DNA from: Putridiphycobacter sp965367695
Lineage (GTDB): Bacteria > Bacteroidota > Bacteroidia > Flavobacteriales_D > Crocinitomicaceae
Assembly (NCBI GenBank): GCA_965367695.1
Contig: CBDUKB010000037.1
Location: 1 to 18,991, forward strand
DNA length: 18,991 nt
Reading direction: 5' to 3'
Program-made: the position numbers and the translations under genes
Notes under the pieces: generated by a model
What the model saw: the letters and a program-made list of their open reading frames with translations, nothing else
Database searches by the model: none
What the model was told of the DNA's origin: nothing
Shown here: in pieces, positions 6,459 through 14,610 of the stretch
How the letters are laid out: every line of letters begins with the position of its first letter
Position numbering within the stretch: position 1 is the first letter of the stretch

Positions 6459-8000
6459 ATGGACACAACAAGTATAATCGTAGGATTAAGTATAGGTATT
6501 TTAATTGGTGCCGTAATTGCATTCATTTTTCAAAGAACTGCATTAAAAGCGAAGTCAGCATCAATTTTAAAAGAAGCTGAAAACGAGGGTGAAGCCTTGA
6601 AGAAAGATAAGATTTTACAAGCAAAAGAGAAGTTTTTAGCTTTGAAGACAAATCATGAAAATGAAGTGAGGTCAAGAGAGCAAAAAATTCAAAGTATTGA
6701 AGATAAATTGCGTCATAGAGAAAAGACCATTAATCAAAAGGTTGGTGAGTTCAGTAGAAAGGAAAAAGATTTAGAAAAATTAAAGTCTCAAGCTGAATTA
6801 GAAATTGAGGTAGTAAAAGGCAAACGTACTGAAATCGAAAAGTTACATCAGAAACAAGTGACCGAATTGTCCAAAATTTCTGGATTGTCTCCTGAAGAGG
6901 CGAAAGTGGAAGTTAAACAAGCTTTGATTGATGAAGCGAGAACGGATGCCATGGCCTCTATTAAAAATATTGTAGAGGAAGCAAAGATTAATGCGAATAG
7001 AGAAGCAAAGAAAATTGTTGTACAATCTATCCAAAGAGTCGCAACTGAGCAAGCTATTGAAAATTCAGTATCCGTGTTCAATATCGATTCTGATGAATTA
7101 AAAGGTAGAATTATTGGTAGAGAAGGTAGGAATATTAGGGCGCTTGAAGCGGCTACAGGAGTAGAAATTATTGTAGATGATACACCAGAAGCTATTATAT
7201 TGTCTTGCTTCGATTCAGTAAGAAGAGAAGTTGCAAGATTGGCTTTACATCAATTGGTTTCAGATGGCAGAATTCACCCTGCAAGAATTGAAGATGTAGT
7301 TGCAAAAACAAGAAAATCGCTCGAAGAAGAAATTATTGAAACGGGTAGAAGAACTTGTATCGATTTAGGAATTCACGGATTACATCCTGAATTGATGAGA
7401 ATGGTTGGAAGAATGAAATACAGGTCTTCATACGGTCAAAACTTATTACAACACAGTAGAGAGGTTGCAAATTTATGTGCGATCATGGCTGCAGAGCTAG
7501 GGTTAAATGTAAAGATGGCTAAAAGAGCTGGTTTATTGCACGATATTGGAAAAGTTCCTGAAGATGAGCCAGAATTACCACATGCTTTATTGGGGATGAA
7601 ATTAGCGGAAAAATATGGTGAAAAACCAGATGTTTGTAACGCCATTGGTGCCCACCACGACGAGATAGAAATGACCACCTTGATTTCACCTATTATCCAG
7701 GTTTGTGATGCTGTTTCTGGTGCTAGACCAGGAGCAAGGAGAGAAATTGCAGAATCTTATATCAAGAGAATCAAAGAGCTTGAAACATTGGCGCTAGGAT
7801 TTGATGGTGTATTAAAGTCATTTGCTATTCAAGCAGGTAGAGAATTACGTGTTTTAGTAGAAAGTGAAAAAGTAACCGATCAACAAGCAGATGAGTTATC
7901 ATTCATTATTTCACAGAAAATTCAAAATGAAATGACCTACCCTGGTCAAGTGAAAGTGACGGTGATTCGAGAAAGACGTGCAGTGCATTATGCGAAGTAA
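6459..8000 (+). CDS. rny: Ribonuclease Y
   Basis: This 513-residue protein shows the full RNase Y architecture: an N-terminal membrane helix (about 5-25, IIVGLSIGILIGAVIAFIF); a long charged coiled coil (about 30-200); a KH RNA-binding domain with GRIIGREGRN at 216-225; and an HD phosphohydrolase domain with H332, H361-D362 (LLHDIGK) and GAHHDE (397-402) as metal-binding residues. RNase Y is a membrane-anchored endoribonuclease that starts mRNA turnover and processing. Length and ending (VIRERRAVHYAK) are as expected. It is the third gene of the coiled coil - zapA - rny unit, with a 61-base gap after zapA containing part of an inverted repeat. The next gene, the flippase, follows on the same strand after 31 bases. 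Confidence 0.96.
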   Translation: MDTTSIIVGLSIGILIGAVIAFIFQRTALKAKSASILKEAENEGEALKKDKILQAKEKFLALKTNHENEVRSREQKIQSIEDKLRHREKTINQKVGEFSRKEKDLEKLKSQAELEIEVVKGKRTEIEKLHQKQVTELSKISGLSPEEAKVEVKQALIDEARTDAMASIKNIVEEAKINANREAKKIVVQSIQRVATEQAIENSVSVFNIDSDELKGRIIGREGRNIRALEAATGVEIIVDDTPEAIILSCFDSVRREVARLALHQLVSDGRIHPARIEDVVAKTRKSLEEEIIETGRRTCIDLGIHGLHPELMRMVGRMKYRSSYGQNLLQHSREVANLCAIMAAELGLNVKMAKRAGLLHDIGKVPEDEPELPHALLGMKLAEKYGEKPDVCNAIGAHHDEIEMTTLISPIIQVCDAVSGARPGARREIAESYIKRIKELETLALGFDGVLKSFAIQAGRELRVLVESEKVTDQQADELSFIISQKIQNEMTYPGQVKVTVIRERRAVHYAK

Positions 8001-8003
8001 AAA

Positions 8004-8020
8004 CAAGTAGCTTGCTTTTT
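8004..8020 (+). terminator. Weak hairpin with T-run after rny, possible terminator
   Basis: CAAG (8004-8007) and CTTG (8011-8014) flank a 3-base loop. A five-T run (8016-8020) follows, and upstream A residues could pair with it across a mismatch. The stem is very short, so termination would be partial at best. Its place between a housekeeping operon and the polysaccharide locus is the main reason to record it. Confidence 0.2.
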
Positions 8021-8031
8021 AAAGAGAATCC

Positions 8032-9381
8032 ATGAAAAAGTTGGTAAAGTCGGAATTTGGAAGGAATGTTTTGACTTTGATGACGGGCTCTTCTTTAGCA
8101 CAAATATTACCCATTTTATTAATTCCAGTCTTAACAAGGTTGTTTTCTCCTGAAGAATTTGGCTTGTATGCACTTTACATGTCTATCATTACTTTTTTAT
8201 TAGTTCTGTCGGCTGGAAGGTATGAGCAAGCCATAGTGTTACCTGTTGAAGACCGAGATGCGATTAATGTGTTAGGCTTGGCATTTAAAATCTTATTTTA
8301 CTTTACGGGACTTTTAATTTTAATACTATTGCTGTTTAAATCTCAGCTTGAGCAATTTATTAATAAGCCAATTTTAGATAATTGGCTTTGGCTATTGCCT
8401 TTTTGCGTGTTTTTTGCCAGTGCATATAAAATATTATCGTTCTGGAGTATTCGAAAAAAACAATTTAAAAATACATCAGCTTCGGTTATTACACATACTG
8501 CGGGTAGAATGACTACACAGGTAACTGCTGGCGCTATTAAGTTGAGTGTAATCACTGGTAAAGGTCAGTTTTATAATTCTTTTAAGGCTATTTTTGATAA
8601 AAATTATCTAGTTCCTGAAGGAATTACTAAAATTGGAATTGGGGGACTTATATTAAGTTATTTAATAGGTTTCTTTTTAGGCACAATATACTTGCTGTTA
8701 CCATTTTTAAAACAAGATAGAAAATTGCTTGGAACAATTTCAAAGCAAAATATGAAAGCAGTTGGAAAAACTTATGAGAATTTCCCAAAAATTAATAGCT
8801 TACATGCTATGGGAGATGAATTTAAAAATATTGGTGTAAACACCACTATTTCCTATGTGTTTAGTGATGTTGTTTTAGGATTTTATAGCATGACATTTCG
8901 GGTATTAAGAGCACCACTTACCGTGATTGGTAATTCATTTGGACAGGTGTTTTTTCAAAAAGCAGCTGAAATGCACGGTAAGGGAGAAAGTATTGAATTA
9001 TTGATTAAGAATACAGTTAAAAAATTAACCATAATCGCATTGCCAATTTTTTTAGTCATTCTGTTTTTTGGACCCGATTTATTTGCTTTTGTATTGGGAG
9101 ATAATTGGCGTGTTTCGGGCGAGTATACCCAATATTTAACCCCATGGATATTTTTAAACTTCGTGATTGCTCCTGTGCAACAAGTGGCCATTATCATGAA
9201 TAAACAAGCCAAAATATTTTTGCTTTCAATTATTGGCAATGTGCTAATAGTCGGTTCTATTCTAATGGGCGGTTTTATCTTTGATGACATAAAAACAGGT
9301 CTGTTAATGTTATCATTGCTTCAAGTGTTTTATTATTTATACATATATTTGTGGATTAAATCCCTTGCAAAACCTAAGTAA
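8032..9381 (+). CDS. Wzx-like oligosaccharide flippase (polysaccharide biosynthesis protein, MATE/MVF-related)
   Basis: This 449-residue polytopic membrane protein has about ten to twelve hydrophobic segments. The N-terminus is typical of the family: a conserved start (KSEFGRNVLTLMTGSSLAQ), then a proline-containing helix and LTRLFSPEEFGLYALY. AGRYEQAIVLP and SIRKKQFKNTSASV are also family hallmarks. Such proteins move undecaprenyl-diphosphate-linked repeat units across the inner membrane, which fits the two polymerase/ligase-type proteins downstream. Residues ~169-200, a mostly polar stretch with two aromatic pairs, look like an insertion between transmembrane segments compared with the usual pattern. 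It begins 31 bases after rny without a recognisable promoter, so it may depend partly on readthrough. Substrate specificity cannot be read from sequence. Confidence 0.88.
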   Translation: MKKLVKSEFGRNVLTLMTGSSLAQILPILLIPVLTRLFSPEEFGLYALYMSIITFLLVLSAGRYEQAIVLPVEDRDAINVLGLAFKILFYFTGLLILILLLFKSQLEQFINKPILDNWLWLLPFCVFFASAYKILSFWSIRKKQFKNTSASVITHTAGRMTTQVTAGAIKLSVITGKGQFYNSFKAIFDKNYLVPEGITKIGIGGLILSYLIGFFLGTIYLLLPFLKQDRKLLGTISKQNMKAVGKTYENFPKINSLHAMGDEFKNIGVNTTISYVFSDVVLGFYSMTFRVLRAPLTVIGNSFGQVFFQKAAEMHGKGESIELLIKNTVKKLTIIALPIFLVILFFGPDLFAFVLGDNWRVSGEYTQYLTPWIFLNFVIAPVQQVAIIMNKQAKIFLLSIIGNVLIVGSILMGGFIFDDIKTGLLMLSLLQVFYYLYIYLWIKSLAKPK

Positions 9382-9394
9382 ATTTATAAAGATT

Positions 9395-9982
9395 ATGCTA
9401 TCATTTTTAAGGAAAATCAGGAATAAATTTATTCGGAAACGTCTAAATAGATTAAGCCCCAAAATGATTGCTGGATATCATAGAATGAAAGATGGAAAGT
9501 TACTGACTCGGACAAGGATAAGTAACTCTACATTTATTGATCACCCAAAAAAGTTTGATGTTGGCGATAATGTTTATATAGGACATCATTGTTTTATTGA
9601 AGCAAGTAATGGTGTTAAAATGGGTGAAGGCTGCCAATTAACGAATTTTATCACCATCACCAGCCATTCTAGTCACGATTCAATTCGGTTGTATGGAGAC
9701 GCTTATCATGGAGGTGATTTAAAAGGTTATGTAAAAGGTCCTATTGAAATAGGTGCTTATACTTTTATTGGACCCTATACGACTATTATGCCTAATACAA
9801 CCATAGGTAAAGGTTGTTTAATTTCTGCCTACAGTTTTTTACAGGGACATTATCCCGATTTTTCAATCATCAAGGGTAGTCCCGCTAAGGTGGTGGGTGA
9901 TACTAGAAAACGTGATGAAAGAACAATTTCAAGAAACCCGGAATTAAGAGCTTACTATGATAAATGGGCAAAAAATGATTAA
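9395..9982 (+). CDS. Hexapeptide-repeat (left-handed beta-helix) acyltransferase
   Basis: This 195-residue protein is taken from ATG 9395, 13 bases after the flippase stop; an in-frame TTG at 9365 would give 205 residues but overlap the flippase. The N-terminus is basic (LRKIRNKFIRKRLNRL). From about residue 55, repeats follow the [LIV]-G-X4 rhythm (VGDNVYIGHHCFIEA, IEIGAYTFIGPYTTIMPNTTIGKGC), ending with GSPAKVVGD, the typical end of the beta-helix in the VatB/WbbJ/maltose O-acetyltransferase group. SHSSHDSIRLYG at 90-101 is the loop expected to hold the catalytic histidine. It probably O-acetylates, or otherwise acylates, a sugar of the polymer. Its stop overlaps the next start by 8 bases (ATGATTAA). 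Confidence 0.88.
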   Translation: MLSFLRKIRNKFIRKRLNRLSPKMIAGYHRMKDGKLLTRTRISNSTFIDHPKKFDVGDNVYIGHHCFIEASNGVKMGEGCQLTNFITITSHSSHDSIRLYGDAYHGGDLKGYVKGPIEIGAYTFIGPYTTIMPNTTIGKGCLISAYSFLQGHYPDFSIIKGSPAKVVGDTRKRDERTISRNPELRAYYDKWAKND

Positions 9983-11255
9983 AAAAATAAATTTTTTATT
10001 CGCTTTATTAACGGTCCTCAGTATTACACTGATTCCATCATTTACCATTTCAGAAAATTTACCAGCTTTTCAATTACTTGATATTTTATTGCCTTTTTTA
10101 GTAGTGTTAATCTATGTTCAACGGGCTGAATTAGTTGTTCATAAAATTTATAAGTACCTTATTTTATTTAGTGTTTACATTTTATTTACCATTTTTTGGA
10201 ATGGTAGAATGGCTGAGATTAGGGATTATTTTGAGATTTATAAAATCTTCAAGTTTACTTGTGTTATATTATTCTTTTCAACGATTGATATATCGAATTT
10301 TTATAAGAAAATTCTCTATCCAATTTTTGGAATGTTGGTGGTGTTCAACATATTTCATTATTTTAATTGGTTTAATTTTAACTATGTGTTGGAACATTTT
10401 TACAATGGTGGAATTCATATTCAAACATTTGGGCTCAATAGCATTGGAGGCGAGGCAACAAGGAGAATGATTGGCACCATTGGAAATCCGAATAATAATG
10501 CCATCTTATTCCTTGTATTAGCTATGTTATTCCTGCCGCGCCAAAAACAGGATTTATTCCGTTTAGGCATATTTTTCTTAGCCATTAGTATGTTTTTTTT
10601 GTGCCAATCAAGGACAGGATTAATCGCTTTGTTTGCAATGATAATGGTATATATGATCATTGCCATTCGTAAAAAAGAATTGAAACTTCTGAACAAATAT
10701 TCCTTGTTTAACTTGGGAATTATTATTACATCTTATACCATTGCACACCTGTTCTCTGTGAATGCTGTTTCAGCAAATCCATACTATTCAGATGTTGTTT
10801 TAAATGGACAAGCTATGGAAAATGGTGGGATGACGCCTTCTTATTTAAATTCCATTTTTTCGTCTAGTGTATATCAATCAAATTCAGTTCAAGGTCGTTT
10901 GATTATATGGAAGCACCTATGGGAAATGATTCAACTAAAACCTTTATTCGGATACGGTCCTTATAAGGAGTATTTTTATGAAAACGAATTGTATGCCGAG
11001 AGTGAATATGTACTCATGACCTGGCGATACGGCTTTTTAGGGTTAATAGCTTATTTTGGTTTTTACGGCTTTCTTGTTTATGAATCTATCAAAAATATAA
11101 AAAGTAAATATGGACTAACAATGTTGCTTGTAACAGTAATTTATTCGATAGCTGCGTTGACTAACAACCCGTTAATGAATAAAGATTTGTTTATATTAAT
11201 TGCAATTGTGTTGGGATTATTTTACAATAAAAGCAACCTGTTAGAAAATGGATAA
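9975..11255 (+). CDS. O-antigen polymerase/ligase superfamily membrane protein (first copy, probable Wzy)
   Basis: This 426-residue polytopic protein is taken from ATG 9975; an ATG at 9957 in frame would add six polar residues (INGQ..) before the membrane helix and overlap the acyltransferase more. It shows the Wzy/WaaL superfamily features: many hydrophobic helices, RRMIGTIGNPNNNA (163-176), QSRTGLIALF (211-220) and, in the periplasmic part, GRLIIWKHLWEMIQLKPLFGYGP. The histidine motif seen in WaaL-type ligases (HNxFL-like) is not evident; the matching place reads ESEYVLMTWRYG. I therefore favour repeat-unit polymerase over ligase, an inference. It overlaps the acyltransferase by 8 bases (ATGATTAA) and the next gene by 8 (ATGGATAA). 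Confidence 0.8.
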   Translation: MIKKINFLFALLTVLSITLIPSFTISENLPAFQLLDILLPFLVVLIYVQRAELVVHKIYKYLILFSVYILFTIFWNGRMAEIRDYFEIYKIFKFTCVILFFSTIDISNFYKKILYPIFGMLVVFNIFHYFNWFNFNYVLEHFYNGGIHIQTFGLNSIGGEATRRMIGTIGNPNNNAILFLVLAMLFLPRQKQDLFRLGIFFLAISMFFLCQSRTGLIALFAMIMVYMIIAIRKKELKLLNKYSLFNLGIIITSYTIAHLFSVNAVSANPYYSDVVLNGQAMENGGMTPSYLNSIFSSSVYQSNSVQGRLIIWKHLWEMIQLKPLFGYGPYKEYFYENELYAESEYVLMTWRYGFLGLIAYFGFYGFLVYESIKNIKSKYGLTMLLVTVIYSIAALTNNPLMNKDLFILIAIVLGLFYNKSNLLENG

Positions 11256-12291
11256 TCGAAAGAAATTATTATTGGTAGGACCGACGCAAGGGTCTATTCA
11301 TTTGAAAAATTACTTTCATTTAATTAAAGATTATTTTGATGAGATTTTAATAGTTTCAGGTGCGCCATTTATGGATGAAGAAACTGTAATATGTGATTTT
11401 TCTCTTAAAAACCCTTTTAAAGTTTTAAATGCTGTAAAAAAAATTAAAAAGGCAATCGTTAGTTTTAATCCAACTGTGATTCATGTACATCAAGCAAATT
11501 CTTATGCATTTATTACTGCAATGGCCAATAAAAAAGGAATTCCTTTTGTGGTTACTACCTGGGGTAGTGATGTACTTGTATTACCCAAAAAGGGATTGCT
11601 ATATAGGTTAATGGTGAAGTTTTCTTTGTCACGCGCTGATTATATCACGGCTGATGCTTCACACATGATTCAAGCTATCAGAAAACTAGGGATAAAGCAA
11701 GAGGTTATACTTGCGAATTTTGGGATTGAAATACTGCCTAATATAAATACAACTAAGCAAAATATCATCTATTCCAATAGATTACATAATCCATTATATA
11801 ATATTGAAACTATCATTAAAGGATTTGCTCAATTTTTTAAAAATCACAACGATTGGAAATTAGTAATTGCTGCGACTGGTAATCAAACTAATGATTTAAA
11901 ACTGCTCGCAGAAGAATTAATCCCAAAAGATGCTTTTGAATTTATTGGTTTTGTCGGTCCTCAAGAAAATGCAGAAAACTATGGGAAAGCTAAAATTTGG
12001 ATTTCCATACCATTTAGTGATGGTACTTCAATTAGTTTGTTAGAAGCCATGGGATACGGATGCATACCTGTTTTAAGTGATTTACCTGCAAATATTGAAT
12101 GGGTTGAGAATAATGTGAATGGAGTGATATTAAAAAAGGAACAATTATTTGCTGCCTTTGAAAGGGCTTTGAAATTAAATGGTGAATCAGTGGCCTTGAT
12201 GAATATTAATATAATTGAGGATAAGGCTACAAAAATGGTGAACCAAAAGAAGTTTGAAGATATTTATAATAAAATAATTAATCATGACTAA
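11248..12291 (+). CDS. GT4-type glycosyltransferase
   Basis: This 347-residue cytoplasmic GT-B fold enzyme has an N-terminal half containing LLVGPTQGSIH, VIHVHQANSY (77-86) and TTWGSDVLV (103-111). The C-terminal half carries IIYSNRLHNPLYNIETIIKG (173-192) and the donor-binding segment FSDGTSISLLEAMGYGCIPVLSD (256-278). In the family's E-x7-E signature the second glutamate is E266, while the first position is aspartate D258, a known variation. It should transfer a sugar from a nucleotide donor to the lipid-linked repeat unit; donor and linkage are unknown. It is translationally coupled on both sides, by an 8-base overlap with the polymerase (ATGGATAA) and with the next glycosyltransferase (ATGACTAA). 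Confidence 0.87.
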   Translation: MDNRKKLLLVGPTQGSIHLKNYFHLIKDYFDEILIVSGAPFMDEETVICDFSLKNPFKVLNAVKKIKKAIVSFNPTVIHVHQANSYAFITAMANKKGIPFVVTTWGSDVLVLPKKGLLYRLMVKFSLSRADYITADASHMIQAIRKLGIKQEVILANFGIEILPNINTTKQNIIYSNRLHNPLYNIETIIKGFAQFFKNHNDWKLVIAATGNQTNDLKLLAEELIPKDAFEFIGFVGPQENAENYGKAKIWISIPFSDGTSISLLEAMGYGCIPVLSDLPANIEWVENNVNGVILKKEQLFAAFERALKLNGESVALMNINIIEDKATKMVNQKKFEDIYNKIINHD

Positions 12292-13396
12292 AGTTTGCCA
12301 CATCTCAACAGTCCATCCGCCTTTTGATGGTAGGATTTTTTTTAAAGAATGTAAGTCTTTGTTAGCAGCTAACTATGATGTTTCTTTGATTGTGAGTCAT
12401 GATAAAAAAGAAGTTGTAGAAGGTGTGAAAATCGTCAATTTATCAACCAAATCCAATCGACTTTACAGAATATTTATTAAAACATTTTTCGCTTTTTTTA
12501 AAGCGCTTAAAACAAGAGCTAAAATTATACATTTTCATGATCCAGAATTAATACTTGTCGGCATCATATTAAAATTGTTCGGAAAAAAAGTAATTTATGA
12601 CGTGCATGAATTGGTTTTTTATCAAATTAAAGACAAGCAATGGATAGGCAGTATGACCATCAGAAATATTATTGCTAGGATGTATAAACTTGTTGAAAGT
12701 ATGGGTATTTCAATTTTCGATAAAGTAGTTTTAGCGGAAGAAGGTTATTATGAATATTTTGAAAAATATTATCCGAAAAAGCTTAATAAGGTTGTGATTT
12801 TACAAAATTATCCCATCATAAGTTTAATAAATTCATCAAAAAAAATTGACAAACCTGGCAAGGTGACAAGGTTGATTTATGCAGGTGGCTTAACCAAAAT
12901 AAGAGGGATTGAAGAAATATGCAAAGCGGTATCATTATTAAATGATGAGGCAGAACTCTTATTGCTTGGACCATGGTCCAGCGAAGAGTTTAAACAAAAA
13001 TGTCTTGGTTATTCTCCTAGAATCAAATACGTTGGACTTTTGACACTAGATGAAGTATTTCCATACATAAAATCGGCAGATATAGGTTTAGCAATGCTAT
13101 ATCCGGTAAAAAACTACACTGATACCTTGCTAACTAAAGGTTTTGAGTACATGGCTTGCGGCGTCCCAATGCTGATGTCAAATTTTAAAGTTTGGGAAGG
13201 CTTCTTTAAGCCATACTCATTTTTTGCTAATCCATTAGATGTAAATGATATTGTAGCTAAATTGAACGAAATGATTAAGCAACCAGATTTACTAAAAAGC
13301 ATTAGTGAAAAAGGTGAAAGAGATGCAGCATTAAAATACAGTTGGGAAGCAGAATCAAAAAATTTAATTGCCATGTACGAAGACATTTTAAAATGA
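12284..13396 (+). CDS. GT4-type glycosyltransferase
   Basis: This 370-residue GT-B enzyme belongs to a group common in Bacteroidota capsule and O-antigen loci, recognisable by its start (VCHISTVHPPFDGRIFFKEC). Further marks are HFHDPEL (83-89), YDVHEL (105-110), YAGGLTKIRGIEEI (199-212) and the donor site TKGFEYMACGVPMLMSN (284-300) with E288. A short A-run codes a lysine-rich linker (SSKKIDKPGK, about 184-193) between the two domains. It differs clearly in sequence from the preceding GT4 protein, so the pair probably adds two different sugars. It overlaps the preceding gene by 8 bases and the next by 4 (ATGA at 13393-13396). Confidence 0.88.
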   Translation: MTKVCHISTVHPPFDGRIFFKECKSLLAANYDVSLIVSHDKKEVVEGVKIVNLSTKSNRLYRIFIKTFFAFFKALKTRAKIIHFHDPELILVGIILKLFGKKVIYDVHELVFYQIKDKQWIGSMTIRNIIARMYKLVESMGISIFDKVVLAEEGYYEYFEKYYPKKLNKVVILQNYPIISLINSSKKIDKPGKVTRLIYAGGLTKIRGIEEICKAVSLLNDEAELLLLGPWSSEEFKQKCLGYSPRIKYVGLLTLDEVFPYIKSADIGLAMLYPVKNYTDTLLTKGFEYMACGVPMLMSNFKVWEGFFKPYSFFANPLDVNDIVAKLNEMIKQPDLLKSISEKGERDAALKYSWEAESKNLIAMYEDILK

Positions 13397-14610
13397 GACA
13401 GCTTCAAGAAAAATATGCAAATATAGAATGGCTAAGATTACTACATGTCTTTTTTTTACAATGTATCTTATTTCTACTCCCCATTTCCTTCAAAATAATT
13501 AGTCCAATTATTGGACTATTATTTTTAAGTGGAATCATTCTCATTGTGTATAATAAGCTTAATTTTCAACCCAGTAAACCGCAGTTATTACTGGTTGGTT
13601 TTTCCGGCTTGCTAATACTAGGTGTCCTCTGGTACGATAACACAAAAATGGCGCTTTTCGATTTAGAAGTGAAAATGTCTTTGATTCTATTTCCACTTTT
13701 AATGTCTTTTATTCAATATACTGAAAAAGAAAAAAAGAAGGGATATCTTTCCTTTATTGCTGGAGTGATATCAAGCTTTGTCTATTTATTAGTGATGAGT
13801 TGTGTAGCTTATTTTGAAACTAGAAATCTTGACACCTTCTTTTACGCTAACTTTTCCACTATCATACACCCTTCATACCTCTCAATGTATGTGATATTGG
13901 CCATTATTTTACTTTTGTATGCGCATCAAATTAAAACAACTTTCTCAGGCAGTCTAATGTTGCTAATTTTGGTAACACTTTCCATATTCAATTTACTGCT
14001 ATTTTCTAAAATTGGATTGATAGCATGGTTGATTGTAATTTTTTACGCAATTTTCAAACGTTTTAAAAAAAGCACTTCTTTTTTATTGCTTGCTTTGTTG
14101 GTATTAATCAGTAGCTTGGTTTATTCGAATTCTAAACTTGTGCATGATCGGGTGGATGAATTAGTTTTAGGATTGACAACAGAATATGGTGGTGATAACC
14201 AAGGTTCAAGTTCTGTGAGAATTAAAATTTGGGAATCGGCTGTTGAGTTGATAATAGAAAAACCTATGTTTGGTTACGGTACTGGTGACGTTAAAGATAA
14301 TTTGATGAAAAAGTATGAGGAACATGCTGTCAAAAGTGCCTTTGATAAAAAATTGAATGCACACAATCAATTTTTACAAATGGGGATTGCAGTGGGGTTA
14401 ATTGGAATGCTATATTTTATATACATTTTTTCTCAGAATATTTATTTCAACTTTCACCATCAAAATTGGACAGCCTTTTGGTTTATCATTGTTTTAATTA
14501 TTTATGCCATCCCGGAATCAATTTTAGAAAACCAAGCAGGGTCCATATTTTTCGGGCTATTTTTCGCTCTTTTAAATCAACAATCACAAATTCCTTCAGC
14601 TAATTCATGA
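13393..14610 (+). CDS. O-antigen polymerase/ligase superfamily membrane protein (second copy, ligase-like motifs)
   Basis: This 405-residue polytopic protein is taken from the ATG at 13393, inside an ATGA overlap with the previous stop; a longer in-frame TTG start at 13342 would add a charged stretch overlapping the glycosyltransferase and is unlikely. Motifs are IIHPSYLSMY (157-166), FSKIGLIAW (204-212), SVRIKIWESAVELIIEKPMF (274-293) followed by GYGTGD, and AHNQFLQMGIAVGLIG (323-338). The AHNQFLQ histidine motif resembles that of WaaL-type O-antigen ligases and Wzy_C domains. With another superfamily member only two genes upstream, this one may be the ligase that moves finished chains to a lipid or protein acceptor. 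Either assignment remains possible. It overlaps the GT2 gene by 4 bases (ATGA). Confidence 0.8.
   Translation: MRQLQEKYANIEWLRLLHVFFLQCILFLLPISFKIISPIIGLLFLSGIILIVYNKLNFQPSKPQLLLVGFSGLLILGVLWYDNTKMALFDLEVKMSLILFPLLMSFIQYTEKEKKKGYLSFIAGVISSFVYLLVMSCVAYFETRNLDTFFYANFSTIIHPSYLSMYVILAIILLLYAHQIKTTFSGSLMLLILVTLSIFNLLLFSKIGLIAWLIVIFYAIFKRFKKSTSFLLLALLVLISSLVYSNSKLVHDRVDELVLGLTTEYGGDNQGSSSVRIKIWESAVELIIEKPMFGYGTGDVKDNLMKKYEEHAVKSAFDKKLNAHNQFLQMGIAVGLIGMLYFIYIFSQNIYFNFHHQNWTAFWFIIVLIIYAIPESILENQAGSIFFGLFFALLNQQSQIPSANS

Noticed and set aside
6843..7081. Two overlapping minus-strand open frames inside rny
   Set aside because: They are shadows of the rny coil region, with low-complexity residues typical of antisense frames.
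8955..9290. Minus-strand 111-codon frame within the flippase gene
   Set aside because: It is antisense to transmembrane-coding sequence with no start context or recognisable domain.
10135..10470. Plus-strand 111-codon frame overlapping the first polymerase-like gene
   Set aside because: It is an out-of-frame hydrophobic shadow of a membrane protein gene; the polymerase frame carries the family motifs.
12838..12848. A-run in the second GT4 gene considered as a frameshift site
   Set aside because: The reading frame continues intact with family motifs on both sides; it codes a lysine-rich interdomain linker.
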